Below, in pieces: positions 9,961 to 20,627 of a stretch of DNA of 30,000 nt. The position numbers were made by a program, and so were the translations under genes. The stretch lies in assembly GCA_014529385.2 (NCBI GenBank), contig CM043942.1:37013969-37043968 (forward strand), in the 5' to 3' direction. The stretch comes from Adiantum capillus-veneris (Eukaryota; Streptophyta; Polypodiopsida; Polypodiales; Pteridaceae). The notes beneath the pieces are model-generated. The model was not told the origin of the DNA. It saw only the letters and a program-made list of their open reading frames with translations, and searched no databases. The first letter of the stretch is position 1. Each line of letters begins with the position of its first letter.

Positions 9961-9999
9961 AGAAAACAATCAAGAGCTTTCAAAATTGGAGGAGAAATC

Positions 10000-10880
10000 A
10001 TTCTTTGCTTCAATGTCTAGAATGCTTCTTCACATTTGTTGGTCCATTCAAATTTTAGGGTAAGAGAGTAGAGAGGTTTGACAATAATTGCATACATATA
10101 GATGAATCTTCTATAATATCCACAATGGCCCATGAAGGCTTGGACCTCCCCAACTTTTGTAGGTCTTGGTAGAGCGACAATCACTTGAATCCTCTCTAGA
10201 TTTATGGAAATGCGGTTCTTGGACACAATATTCCGTATGATGTATCCTTGTCTCACTATGAAAATCCACTTTTCACTAGAATCTTCTCCATATCCATGGA
10301 AACTTTGTTCTTGGACATAATGTGCCCTAGAATCGCTCCTTGTCTTACCATGAAGACACATTTTTTTTGTATTTAAGTAGATACAATATGTTTGCACTTC
10401 TCAAAGATCTTCTTCAAGTGTTCTATGTGCTCATTCCTCAATAGACAATGAACACATAAGTCATCCATGCAAATTTTTGAGAACTGTCTTAGATACTCCT
10501 TGAAAGCATGACTCTTCAGCCTTTGGCATGTGGTAGGTGCATTAGATAAGCCAAATGGTATCACTTGATAAGCGAATATGCCCCATTATGTAGCAAAGTC
10601 TATCTTATGTTGATCCTCTGGCTTTGTAGAAAGCAGATTGTAGCCTTAAAAGCCATCAAGAAACCCATAAGTTTCCTTTTCTGCAACTTGCTTGATCACA
10701 TGATTAGTAATTGGCTGGGGAGAGTTGTCTCTTATAGTAGCCATGTTTACGTGCTTGAGATTCACATAAATGTAATATTTTGTTTTTCTTTGGCACTATC
10801 ACAATTGGTAAAACCCAATCCGTGTGCTTAATCTTGCATATAAACTGTACTTCTTAAGCTTATCTATCTCCTCCTTGATC
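10000..10880 (-). pseudogene. Ty3/gypsy reverse transcriptase remnant (minus-strand element)
   Basis: On the minus strand: TDWVLPIVIVPKKNK (about 10800), IPFGLSNAPTT (about 10550), ICMDDLCVH with both catalytic Asp residues of the xMDD box (about 10455-10475), EHLKKIFEKC, a duplicated RQG-I---IVSKN-IS block, VIVALPRPTKVGEVQAFMGHCGYYRRFI (split over two frames) and FEWTNKCEEAF. The catalytic box is preserved, but frameshifts lie between the fingers and palm, and a 92-bp tandem duplication at 10187-10366 shifts the frame again. Confidence 0.9.
10187..10366. repeat. Diverged tandem duplication, about 92-bp offset, inside RT
   Basis: Blocks starting at 10187 and 10279 (both 'gaatc(c/t)tctc') encode the same RT segment twice (HGKTRSDSRAH... 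and RQGYIIRNIVSKN). A 92-base offset is not a multiple of three, so the duplication alone breaks the reading frame. The two copies have since diverged by many substitutions. Confidence 0.75.
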
Positions 10881-11689
10881 TTCTTGGAAAAGGTTTTGTT
10901 ATAGGTATAGGGACGTTGTCTGTGAGGATTTTCATCACTCTTAAGGAGTGTTGTGTGTTAATAGATGTCTTGATCCACACAGTTAAGGTCTTTGTATGAC
11001 CATGAAAACGCATCTCTATACTTTTTGAGCATAGCTATCAAAAGATGCTCTTTCTCCTCTATGATGTCAGTGGCAATGTATGCCATCTTTGGTTCCTCTC
11101 TTGGTTTAGCTCAGCCTATGCACTTGGATTTCTGAGTTCCATCATAAGGTGTTGTTGTTTCTTTAAGTTCTTATAGTGATTTCTGAACTATAATCTTTCA
11201 ATCTTGTCTCTTGTATTTTTTTGTAGTGAGAGGGCACATCAAATCAATCTGTGTCTGAGCCTCTTCACTCTCCATCTTAGTTTTCCAGACTTCTTTCAAT
11301 GTTTGTTTCAATTTTTGATATTGTCATTTGTGCTCAATTTTTTTCATTCTAAATGACGTCTCAATTAGGTATTTGTTTCTTATGATTGTTGAAGCAGGTT
11401 TCAAATATCTCTTTGTGATAATTTCCTTGACACAATTTGTTGCTCCTACGAGCATCAAATACTGTGTTTGGCTCCTCATAAGAGGCATATATTTTTCTCT
11501 CATTTGCTTTTGTTTTATCACTTTTTGGCTCAATATATTTGTTGTCTTGCAAGTCTTGAATTTTTTTCTCTATTTCATTACCCAGATCTTTGATGCAAAT
11601 CTCATCAACTGTGCATTCACTCAATAGTTTCTTGGGTGTCTAAGTACTCGACCTCTAACCCTGATTCCAAGATAACACTCACCATTTAG
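10881..11689 (-). pseudogene. Linker between protease and RT, decayed
   Basis: The minus-strand frame at 11361-11624 (KDLGNEIEKKIQDLQDNKYI and further Lys/Asn-rich sequence) and scattered shorter pieces fill the space where the protease-RT connection should be. I see no conserved motif. A + strand frame at 11328-11627 is hydrophobic only because of A/T-rich codons and is not supported. Confidence 0.4.
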
Positions 11690-12464
11690 AAGGGTACTAT
11701 ATCATAGCCCTCTTCATCACAAAATCTTGTTGCGGCTACTTTGTTCATGCATATGTCTGGAGTAGCCAATATGATTCTAGCCAAAGTTTCAAACAAATCT
11801 TCAAAAAATGGCTCTGAAATATAGTCGTTATTCTCTATTGGTCTTTCTAGGATAAACACTTCTCTTATCAAGCTCTCACACTCAAAAGCTCCCCACATCC
11901 ACAAAGATGTGCTTTAGTCTCAATCCATGCAAGATCTCTTGCTATAGTTAACATTGTTGAATCAAATTCCTCTACAAGATTCCGACTAATATCTCTGTAG
12001 CTATGGTCCTTCATGTTGATTCTCATGGTAACCTCTTTGTGCCTTATGTAGATATGGTTGTAGCCCCAGTCTTGTACCATTTTAAGTTGACACATAAATG
12101 GTCTCTGTAAAATGACATCAAAGTTGTTGCTCTTGCCAAAATCTACTATCACAAAGGTATGTTTGTATTCAATCCCAGAAGAGGATATTGTAATCTATTC
12201 TAGCATTGGTACAGGTCTCTCTATGTACCCATCTACACGTTGTAACATCAATCGTGTTTTCCTGAGATTTGGTCTTCCCAATTTCTCCCATATATCTTTT
12301 GTGGCAATGGCGGCTCCAGACCTGCTATCAAGTATACCAATCTTTCTTACTCCCTTGTGTTCCATGGGCAAGGTGGTATTCCCTTCTTCTCCTTCACTAT
12401 AATCTCCCACCTTGTTCACAGGTACTGGTTCTGCCTTTGGTTTGTTTTGTGTCAGCCCACCCAT
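11690..12464 (-). pseudogene. Retroelement aspartic protease region (minus-strand element)
   Basis: The minus-strand frame 12195-12464 reads KIGILDSRSGAAIATKDIW; the Asp codon is near 12328-12330. This is the retropepsin active-site loop, in which the Gly of D-S-G is Arg. A second segment in another frame (11868-12152) continues with MIVDFGKSNNFDVILQRPFM, the matching ILGRPxx-like flap-side motif, then QDWGYNHIYIRHKEVTMRI. A third (11686-11904) is acidic and leads toward RT. Three frames in succession mean at least two frameshifts. The element's protease cannot be active. Confidence 0.8.
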
Positions 12465-13033
12465 TTGCTAATCTAAGGGGATATCTCAAAGAGTAATTTT
12501 CAATCCCATTTTCTTTGCCCACTTTCCCCATAGATGTGGTCTAATTTGTAGCAAGTCAAAGAGAGTAATCATATATTGTATAGGAGTTGACATTAGTTTG
12601 TATAGGCTCTTAGTGTCTATCATCTGTGGAATTCACTTCCATTGATACAACACTAGCTTGATCTCCAATTTTGTTTCATGCTCTCCTATGAAAGACGACA
12701 AAGTCTTCAATGTTTTAGGTTTACTCTCTTGGGATGATTTTGTCCCTGTATCAATGTATAGAGATTGTATGTCTATTGGATGATCGATATTGATTTTACT
12801 GATAGGTGCATACTTAAAAGTTTCACTATCATCCTTTTCATTCCTAATTACTTCCCATAGGCCATGGAGTCGTTTATTGTGTTAGCCACTACCCTATCTT
12901 TGAGTGGCGTTTCAGTCTTATCATTCATTTTATTATTCATTTTGTTTCCTTTGTGCTCAATCTCCCCGTCTCATTTGTAAATGTATACTTCCTGTCTAGG
13001 ATTGTTTGGTTTTTCTAGCTCCATTATAGCTTG
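12465..13033 (-). pseudogene. Gag-like segment, downstream part (minus-strand element)
   Basis: Reading the minus strand from 13033, one frame starts in mid-protein (QAIMELEKPNNPRQEVYIYK), meets a stop, and continues as a Lys/Asn/Met-rich stretch to about 12860. It is the direct continuation of the frame that ends at 22969 on the far side of the inserted element. No zinc knuckle was found. The remainder to 12465 has only short broken frames. Confidence 0.55.
13029..13033. repeat. Target-site duplication GCTTG (left copy)
   Basis: Five bases immediately before the LTR start at 13034, repeated exactly at 22964-22968 immediately after the LTR end. A 5-bp duplication is the normal product of Ty3/gypsy integration. 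Confidence 0.92.
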
Positions 13034-13407
13034 TGCCATAATAACTAATATCTAATTCTCCTAAATGATTTTCTCATGTTAAACTGATCATTTAATATGG
13101 GGAAGTACTAGGGGAGAAAGAGCTAGAATATTGGTAAGGCTAGTAGATTGGTCACAATAGGGATCCAAAGGAGGGAAATATAGGGATCCAAAAGGGTGCC
13201 ATCTGCAAAAGAGCAATGTGCATGAATGGTGCCTCAAAGACATTAGGGTTTATCCCATTAAGACTTCCAAAAATCTAAGGTTCCAAACTCCAAATTGTCA
13301 AGCTTAGTAGAATTGGATGGTGTTGTGAAGACCATAAAGTCTTCACATATCCCTAGATGGGAGGGGGCGATCCCTAAAGGTAGGGGAAGAGAGAGAAGAG
13401 GTGAGAG

Positions 13408-13447
<40 letters not shown>

Positions 13448-14621
13448 CACACTCAAGGCTTCCCTTTACACAAAGGGCATAGTGGACACATGTCAGGTTC
13501 CTAGCCCAGTTGCCCCCAAAGTGCATTCAAATCCTATTGGATGGCCATAGAGGTGGACCAATGAGAATTAGGCTAGAGTAAATTTAGTTTAATTCATTTA
13601 AAAACACTTGATAAAAGAACCAATGAAAATTAACTCTCCTAGAAGCTTATTGGATAGTCTGCCAAGCAGCCCAATCGCTTGCTTAATTCCTATTGGCTAG
13701 AAGATTAAAAGGTCCAATGGGAATTTAAATGAATTATTTGAATTACCTACGATCTCACTAAATGGGTAAGAGGGAGACTTGCCACAAGGCTCTCCATTTG
13801 ATCTCTTATTTCCTATTGGCTAAGCTTGGCATGAGCCAACGAAGGGCCGGCAAGAGGAAATAGCAAGAGGGGTTCACCAAGAGAGAGAGGGGGCTGATTT
13901 TGCAAAGGCATTATCATACTCACACTCACACAAATCATGTGTGGAGCAAAGAACTCTCTCTCCTTCTCCAAGCTTTAATGGAAAGCTCATCATCTTCTCC
14001 AAGATTTTGAGAAGGGAGGCCTACACCAACAACTCTTGGCTTTGTGATGCAAATTCAACCAAGATCCAAGCTTCAATGCATGCCCATCTCCTCTACCATG
14101 CTAATTACTAAGCTATGCTAAGCTATTAAGAGTGATTATTTGAGGAGAAATACTTCTTTCTCGTAAGAATACTTGTTCTTTCTCTAGATCTACTCTCGTA
14201 CCCCACTAGCTCTCACCATCTTCGAAGGTGTGTGAGGTCTTGGGTCTGATACCGTGTGGGAATTGATGATGTGTTTTCCAAGTGTAAGCTTGGTGCTTAA
14301 GGCTTCCATCTTCATTGCACCAGCAAGTTATTGAAGGAACACAAAGTATTGTATTGCAAAATGTCTCCCTTGATGGGGGAAACCTATAATACAAAGCCTT
14401 TTGGAGGGGGGACCCTGGCTCCATGTAGATCCGGTCCTCAACTGCTGTCAATAGCTTAATTTCTCTCTCTTTTTGAAGTATTGTTCATGCCTAATTCTAA
14501 CAAGGTGTTATGCTTTTCCAATCAAGCACTCTTGCTATGCTCATTAGGAATCTATTCTTAATGAAATGCTCACTATGTTAATTTCTACTACACATAAGTT
14601 ACTACCTCATTAAATGTTACA
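13034..14621 (+). repeat. 5' LTR of the 13-23 kb element
   Basis: 1588 bp from TGCCATAATAAC to AAATGTTACA. Its start differs from the other two LTR copies (TGTCATAATAA) by one base. It carries an (AC)n tract at 13409-13452 and a GGAGGGGGGACC stretch near 14402 that in the 3' LTR has become a 24-base G run. It is homologous along its length to 21328-22963 and 19090-20622. TATA box and polyadenylation site could not be assigned with confidence. Confidence 0.93.
13409..13452. repeat. (AC)n microsatellite within 5' LTR
   Basis: AC dinucleotide repeat with one G interruption at 13441. The solo LTR (19447-19468) and 3' LTR (21715-21744) carry shorter versions at the same place. Confidence 0.95.
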
Positions 14622-14622
14622 T

Positions 14623-14634
14623 TGGTATCAGAGC
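14623..14634 (+). promoter_or_regulatory. Primer-binding site, tRNA-iMet type
   Basis: TGGTATCAGAGC starts two bases after the LTR end (ACA, spacer T). This is the standard plant LTR-retrotransposon primer site, complementary to the 3' end of initiator methionine tRNA. Confidence 0.95.
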
Positions 14635-14742
14635 ATGAGGTTTCTCTTTTCTTGCTAAAGAAGAGAGGTCCTCATTGACTATAAATGGTTGGTATTATTA
14701 ATTGCAATTGAGTAAGTAGAATAGGGAGTTTTAAGCCTTGCA

Positions 14743-15950
14743 ATGGTAGAGCCCCCACCCAAAGAACAAGAAAGAAGGACTCTCCTGCCACCTTGCCGAA
14801 AATGGCTCCATGAAGATGGCGGGCAAAACGCTCTCCAACACCCCCTAAATGGAGAAGACCATTGCATACTTCTCTACACCATAATTCAAAGAGGGAGGAG
14901 AAAAAACAAGAGAAGAAAAAGGCGAGAAAGAGGTCACCCTCTTCTCCATCTTCTTCATCCTCTTCCTCTTCTAAAGAAAGTGATGGTGCAGACAAGGAGG
15001 AACAAGGGAAGAAAAAGGCAAGAAAGAGGCCACCCTCTTCTCCATCTTCCTCATACTCTTCCTCTTCTGAAGAAAGTGATGGTGCAACTCCTGAACCACC
15101 CAAAAGAAGAGGACATAGGAAATCCTATGCCGCATGGAAGAGGTCGTCCAAGCTCCAAAAGTTCAAAGAGGGAGGAAAGGACATCTCTTTCCTTACCTAC
15201 GATGGCACCTTTGGTGCTACGGACGAAGTCTTGGCCTTCATCCAACAATTCAATGTGGCATTTGGAGATGAGGGCTTCACGGAGTCCTCTAAGCTACACC
15301 ATGTAGCTATGCATTTTAAAAAGTCCACCAGGCAATGGTGGTCTAGCCTACGAGCAAATAGTGAAGCTCCACGAACGTGAAAAGCTTTAAGAGCTTCCAT
15401 CATGAAGCAGTTTTTGGCTACCGATGCCAAAGACAAAGTACTCACCAAATGGCGAAGCTTGAAGCTCTCTCCCTACGAATCTATTCACAAATATGTAGAC
15501 AAGTTTTGGGATTTACATCTCAAAGACACTGTCTTCAAAAAGATGGATTTTGGAGAGAAAAAACAACAATTTTGTGTGGGTTCAACTAAGGATATGGCGG
15601 AGTACGTTAACTCCCCAAGGCCATGCACCATATCTACAGTTATACACCATACCATGGTGTCTTCACGAATAGAATTCCAACAAGGGGCTAAGAGAAATCT
15701 TAAGCCCATGGAAAACAAGGACTGCAACGAGCCTAAGGGGAAGGAAAATGTCCAAAAGTCTCCTAAGGGAAACTCTAATAACAACAAATCTAAGGAGAAG
15801 TGTAGTTTACAAGGGCAAAAAGAAACTCTCTCAAGAAGAGCTTGGGCGTTTTATGCAAGGATAACCGTTGTTTTAAATGCAGGGAGCAAGGCCATGCCTA
15901 CTGTGCATGCCCCCAAAAGAACACACACAATGAGCCTCCTAGAGCTTCCA
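14743..15950 (+). pseudogene. gag: gag of the 13-23 kb element (capsid and CCHC knuckle), broken
   Basis: The first ATG after the primer site is at 14743, but the main Gag frame is a different one, open from about 14862 (where it begins with TTG), so a frameshift lies between. Order: Lys/Arg/Ser-rich segment with a duplicated 32-residue unit, FLTYDGTFGATDEVLAFIQ and QWWSSLRA (the retrotransposon Gag core), a TGA at 15378-15380 where related proteins have Trp, KWRSLKLSPYESIHKYVDKF, a Lys/Asn-rich linker and, after another frameshift at about 15835, the zinc knuckle CFKCREQGHAYCAC (15869-15910; C-x2-C-x4-H-x4-C complete). Gag packages the RNA and forms the particle. This copy cannot make full-length protein. 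Confidence 0.88.
14912..15103. repeat. In-frame tandem duplication, 96-bp unit, in gag
   Basis: Units 14912-15007 and 15008-15103 both encode KKKARKR-PSSPSSS and an S-rich run ending in ESDGA. The offset is 32 codons, so Gag stays in frame. The copies differ by a handful of bases. Confidence 0.9.
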
Positions 15951-15959
15951 TAGTCAAAG

Positions 15960-16483
15960 TTCAAGAAGAGGATGCTCATCGCAAAGGATCTCCACTATGT
16001 TATGCTTGGGGAAAGGTAAGAAAACACGATGCATTTATTCTCTTTGATCCTGGCTCTACTCACAACTTCATCTCCATGGAGTTGGCCACCAAGCTAGGTA
16101 TCCAAGCATATGAAATGGGAGATGAAGTGAACGTGGAATGAGTCTTCAAGGGACATGAGGCCTCGGTTACTCCCTTGATGGGGAAGCTAAGGTTTCATGT
16201 CCAAAGTTATGTAGATAAAGAGGACTTTTTTATATCTCCTCTTAAGCATGAAGATGTCATTTTAAGGCCCCCATGGTTTGATCGCATGGCTGCCGACATC
16301 AAGTTCCCTGAAAGGAATATTTACTTTACGTACAGGGAGAAGACTATGTATATAGATGCTAACGAGTCAGGTCACACTATACCCCTTGTACATAAACAAG
16401 CTTTTGATAAGTCAATAAAGCGCTCTATTTCCACGTACATGATATTTGGAAAAGACTTTCAAATGAACCTAATGATTTGTTAA
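15960..16483 (+). pseudogene. Aspartic protease region of the 13-23 kb element
   Basis: The frame that contains the zinc knuckle continues into AFILFDPGSTHNFISMELATKLGI. The active-site loop, Asp codon at 16046-16048, reads D-P-G-S where the family usually has D-S/T-G-S. A TGA at 16139-16141 interrupts; the same frame resumes with GKLRFHVQSYV and DVILRPPWFDRM (the ILG-x-PW-like motif) and VDIKFPERNI-like sequence, ending at 16483. The protease would cut Gag-Pol. The stop, and possibly the Pro, make it inactive. Confidence 0.8.
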
Positions 16484-16559
16484 CTAAAAATGAAGGGAAT
16501 AAAAAAGAAAAAAAGTTATTTAGCTTTCTTAGTGGATTCCAAGATGTTTTTATTGACGA

Positions 16560-17260
16560 CATCCCTAGCCAATTACCTCCAAAATGAAGGGATGATGACC
16601 ATGCAATTGAACTTCTTCCAGGAAGTTCTCCACCTAATAAAACTCCTTATAGAGTTTCTCAAGCTCAACAAGAGGAGATTATGCGGCAAGTGCTTGAGTT
16701 AGTTGAGAACGGCATGGTTAGGCCTAGCTCATCTCCATTTTGTTCACCCGTGTTATTAGTGCAAAAGAAAGATGGCACATATCGTATGTGTGTCGACTAT
16801 AGAGCACTAAATAGGATCACTATCAAGAATAGGTTTCCCGTTCCACGGGTAGAAGACCTATTTGATAATCTACAAGGGGTGACCTACTTTAGTAGGATTG
16901 ACCTAAAAAGTGGCTACCATCAAATTAGGATAGTTATCAAGACATTGTAAAGACCGCATTTCGCACTATGTTTGGTCTTTATGAGTACATTGTCATGCCT
17001 TTTGGCTTGACCAATGCACCAACTACCTTCAACCGAATGATGGAGAAGCTATTCAGGCCTCACTACAGCTTCGCTGGAGTGTTCTTCAATGATATTATCA
17101 TCTACTCCAACTCTTTGGATGAACACAAGCAACATCTCCAGGTAATTTTTCAAGTTCTAAGAGAGAATAGGCTTTTCATAAATCAAAAGAAAAGTGAATT
17201 TTTCTTGCAAGAAATTCAGTATTTAGGTCACATTATCTCTCAAGATGGTATTTAAATGGA
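16560..17260 (+). pseudogene. Reverse transcriptase of the 13-23 kb element, catalytic Asp lost
   Basis: Domains in order: [20 protein letters not shown] and [18 protein letters not shown] (fingers, 16700-16810), [28 protein letters not shown] (first catalytic Asp present, about 16900), a frameshift at about 16935-16960, then VMPFGLTNAPTTF and VFFNDIIIYS. The FxDD box (17085-17093) has Asn at 17088-17090 in place of the first of the two paired Asp residues. LRENRLFINQKKSEFF and YLGHIISQDGI follow, up to a stop. Upstream frames (16490-16700) are also shifted. RT copies the element RNA. This one lacks a metal ligand and is frameshifted. Confidence 0.92.
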
Positions 17261-17480
17261 TCCATCAAAGTTGGAGTAATAAAAGGATGGCCTATTCCAA
17301 GGAATTTGCATGAACTAAGAAGCTTTATAGGTATGTGTGCATACTATAGACGCTTTATATAAAAATTTTCACTAATAGAAGGACCATTGCATCACCTAAC
17401 TAAAAAAAACATTAAGTTTACATGATTTGCAAAAGAGAACAATGCTTTTGAAAAGCTCAAGGAGAACTCATCTCTCAACC
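17261..17480 (+). pseudogene. RT-RNase H connection, heavily decayed
   Basis: Short frames still show pieces of the thumb/connection (LRSFIGMCAYYRRF-like and FEKLKE-like), with stops and indels every 20-60 bases. It joins the RT frame ending at about 17255 to the RNase H frame opening at 17482. Confidence 0.6.
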
Positions 17481-17481
17481 T

Positions 17482-17870
17482 GTGCTTACACTGTCGGACC
17501 TCTCAAAGCCATTTGAGGTCCAATGCGACACTTGTGATGATTGCCTTGGAGCTGTTTTGCTCCAAGAAGGGCACGCCATAGCCTATGAGAATCAAAGGCT
17601 CAACCCTGTTGAGCAAGCTCTAGGCATATATGAAACGGAACTCCTCGCAGTTCTACATGCCTTAGACTCGTGGAAGCACTATATATTGGGGACTCCTTTC
17701 ATTCTACGAATAGATCACCAAAGACTTAAGTTCTTCATGATGTCAACCAAGCTCTCCAACAAAACAAATGAGGTGGAAAAATTTTCTCTCACAGTTTCAC
17801 TTTCATATTGCTCACATTACTGGCAAGCATAATCTTGTAGCTGATGCACTCTCAAGACGACCAAGAGTGA
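17482..17870 (+). pseudogene. RNase H of the 13-23 kb element
   Basis: LTLSDLSKPFEVQCDTCDDCLGAVLLQEGHAIAYEN, then NPVEQALGIYETELLAVLHALDSWKHY and LGTPFILRIDHQRLKFF: the RT_RNaseH domain with Asp, Glu and Asp ligands all present. After the IDHQ segment the frame shifts (about 17770-17790) and continues as SQFHFHIAHITGKHNLVADALSRRP. The domain removes the RNA strand during reverse transcription. This copy is frameshifted. Confidence 0.88.
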
Positions 17871-19089
17871 ATGCGGTATCAATAGCTACTCACAATGATC
17901 TATCTATTATGATAGATGAGTGCACTAATGATCCCGATTTTAAAGATGTGATTTCAGGCCTTGCACTAGGGAAGAAAGAGGAACCATCTACCCTACAAGA
18001 TGGTTATCTTGTCTATGGAAATAGGCTATGTGTTACTAGCTCACTACGTGAGAAAGTGATGTATGAATCATATGCTCCTCCTTATGTGGGGCATAGAGGG
18101 ATTCAAACTACCCTAAGAGGGATAGAAACCTACTTCTATTGGCCTACCATGAAAGCAAACATACAAGAGTATGTCTCAAAATGCGTGGTTTACTAAAAGA
18201 CGAAGTTTGATAAGGGGAAGCAACCCGGTTTGCTTCAACCTTTGCCAATCCCTAATTCACCATGGGAGAGCATATCCATGGATTTCATCTTTGGATTGCC
18301 CAAGTCTATCCATGGGAATATGGGAATATGGACAATAGTAGACAGGTTTAGTAAAAATACTTGTCAAAAATACTATCAAAGCCCATCAAATGGCAACCCT
18401 CTTCATATCACAAATCTTCAAGTACCATGGCTTGCCAGCATCCATAGTGTTGGATAGAGATCCTAGAATGACCATTAATTTTTGTAAGGGTCTCTTTGAG
18501 AACTTAGGGACAAGTCTAAACTTCTCTTCGGCCTATCATCCCCAAATAGATGGCCAAAGTGAAATAGCTAACCTAACCATTCTTGATCTACTAAAAGCTT
18601 ATGCCACAGAGGTAGATCAAAAGTCCCAATAGGAGAAGTACTTACCCTTAGTGGAGTATGCTTACAATAACATTGTACATACTTCCATGGGAAAAGCACC
18701 TCTTTGAGTTGATAGAGGGAAGATAAAAAAGTCCCTTGCTACTCAAGGTACATGGGAAGATCTTTGCTGTTGTTGCAGATGAGTATAGCTGAGACCTACA
18801 AGAATATTTCCAAAAGATTAAGGATGCTATCTCTATCTCACAACATAGGAAAAAGGCTATTGCTAATAAGCACAGAAGATCTCAAGCCTTTAAACCAAAT
18901 GATTGGGTCTTGCTTAAGTTTCCTAAGGCTCGATTAAGGCACACAATGGGCAAGAATTCTACGAGACACCAAAAGTACTATGCTATGTTATCAAAAAGGT
19001 ACTATGGTCCCTTCCAGATTCTTAGACCAATCAATGAGATGGCCTATCAACTCAAGTTGCCTAGTCATTGGCTCAAACACAATGCTTTC
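17871..19089 (+). pseudogene. Integrase of the 13-23 kb element, N-terminal to core, interrupted
   Basis: Zinc-binding region (18060-18196): GHRGIQTTLRGIETYFYWPTMKANIQEYVSKCVVY, where the first His of the HHCC set and the last Cys appear as Tyr, followed by a stop. Core: [19 protein letters not shown] (first Asp, about 18280), a damaged stretch at 18340-18390, [18 protein letters not shown] (second Asp, about 18455), AYHPQIDGQSEIAN (Glu, about 18560), then TAG at 18630-18632 where Trp is expected, LVEYAYNN, and FPKARLRHTMGKNSTRHQKYYAM with RYYGPFQIL. The frame runs to HNAF at 19089, where the solo LTR is inserted. It continues at 20628. Confidence 0.9.
19085..19089. repeat. Target-site duplication CTTTC (left copy) of solo LTR
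   Basis: CTTTC at 19085-19089 is repeated exactly at 20623-20627, bracketing the LTR at 19090-20622. Confidence 0.95.
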
Positions 19090-20622
19090 TGTCATAATAA
19101 TCAATATCTAATTCTCCTAAATGATTTTCTCATATTAAACTGATCATGTAATGTGGGGAAGTGCCAGGGGAGAAAAAGCTAGAATATTGGTTAAACTAGC
19201 AGACCGGCCACAGTAGGGATCCAAAGGGGGGGCCATCTGCAAAAGAGCCATGTGCAACAATGGGCTAAAAAGACCCTAAGGTTCAGCCCATTAAGACTTC
19301 CAAAATGCTAAGGTTCCAAAATTCAAAGGTTGTGTCCAAAGGTCAACCCTAGGGAAAATTGGATGCTTTGTGTGTGCCCTAAAAGTCTTTGCACATCCCT
19401 ACATGGGAGGGGGCGAGCCCTTCTTCTAGGGGATGAGAGAGAAATCCACACACACACACACACACACAAACAAGCCCCTTTACACAAAGGGAATTAGGGA
19501 CACATGTCAGCTCCCTAGCCCACATGCCCACAAGGTGTGCCCAATTCCTATTGGATGACCCTTGAAGTGGACCAATGAGAATTAAGCTAAAGTAAATCTA
19601 GTTTAATTAATTTTAAAACATTTAATAAAAGAAACCAATGAGAATTAAGTCTCCTAGAAGACTATTGGGCAGTCTCCCAAGGGGTCCAATGAGCATTCAG
19701 GAGCCCCATGGCTTGCCTGATTCCTATTGGCTAGGAGGAAAATGGGTCCAATGAGAGTTTAGTTTAATAATTTAATTACCTAAAACTCTCACAAAAGGGG
19801 AAAGGGGGACACATGTCAGAAGGCTACAACTTATGCTGCTTAATTGTGATTGGCTTGACTTGGGGAGAGCCAGAGAGAGAGGGGGCTGATTTTTGCAAGG
19901 CATTATCACACACACACTCACACACAGTCTATGTGTGAAGCAAAGAAGACTATCTCCTCCCAAGCTTTAATGGAGAGCTCATCACCTACTCCAAGCTTGT
20001 GAGATAGAAGCCTACATCAACACACTCTTGGCATGTGGATGCAAATCCAACCAAGAGCCAAGCTTCAATGCATGCTCATCTCCTCTACCAAGCTAATTAC
20101 TAAGCTAAAGCTATGCTAATATGAGTGATTATGTGAGGGTATGTCCATCTTTCTCGTAAGATACTCCTTCTTCCTCTCAATCTACTCTCATACCCTGCTA
20201 GCTCTCACCATCTTCGAAGGTGTGTGAGGTCTTGGGTCTCAGAACGGGGATAATTAAAGTTGTGTTTGTTAAGTGTTTTGCTTAGTGCATGAAGCTTTCA
20301 TCTTCATTGCACTAGCTAGTCTTGAAGGAACACAAAGAATTGTATTGTACCATGTCTCTCTTGATGGGAGAAACCATAATACAAAGCCTTTTGGAGGGGG
20401 GACCGGCTCCATGCAAATCCAGTCCTCAACTATTGTCAATAGCTTAATTTTTCTCTCTCTTGAAAGTATTGTCGATGCTATCTAACTAGGTGTTATTCTT
20501 TTTGTTGCTCTCTCCACCCAAGCACTCTTGTAATTCTCATTAGGAATCTATTCTAATGGAATGCCCACTATGTTCATGCTCATTTCCGCTACCCACAAGT
20601 TATTAGGCCATTAAATGTTACA
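19090..20622 (+). mobile_element. Solo LTR of the same chromovirus family
   Basis: 1533 bp beginning TGTCATAATAA and ending AAATGTTACA, homologous along its length to the LTRs at 13034-14621 and 21328-22963 but clearly a different subfamily copy (many substitutions and several indels). It is flanked by perfect CTTTC duplications and lies between HNAF and HVSLLKPYKG of the integrase C-terminal region, which join in frame when the LTR and one duplication copy are removed. Such solo LTRs arise when the two LTRs of an inserted element recombine. It carries a (CA)n tract at 19447-19468. Confidence 0.96.
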
Positions 20623-20627
20623 CTTTC

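Noticed and set aside
11328-11627. Hydrophobic + strand ORF that looks membrane-like
   Set aside because: It lies opposite the minus-strand pol remnant, and the Phe/Leu/Ile richness comes from T-rich sequence.
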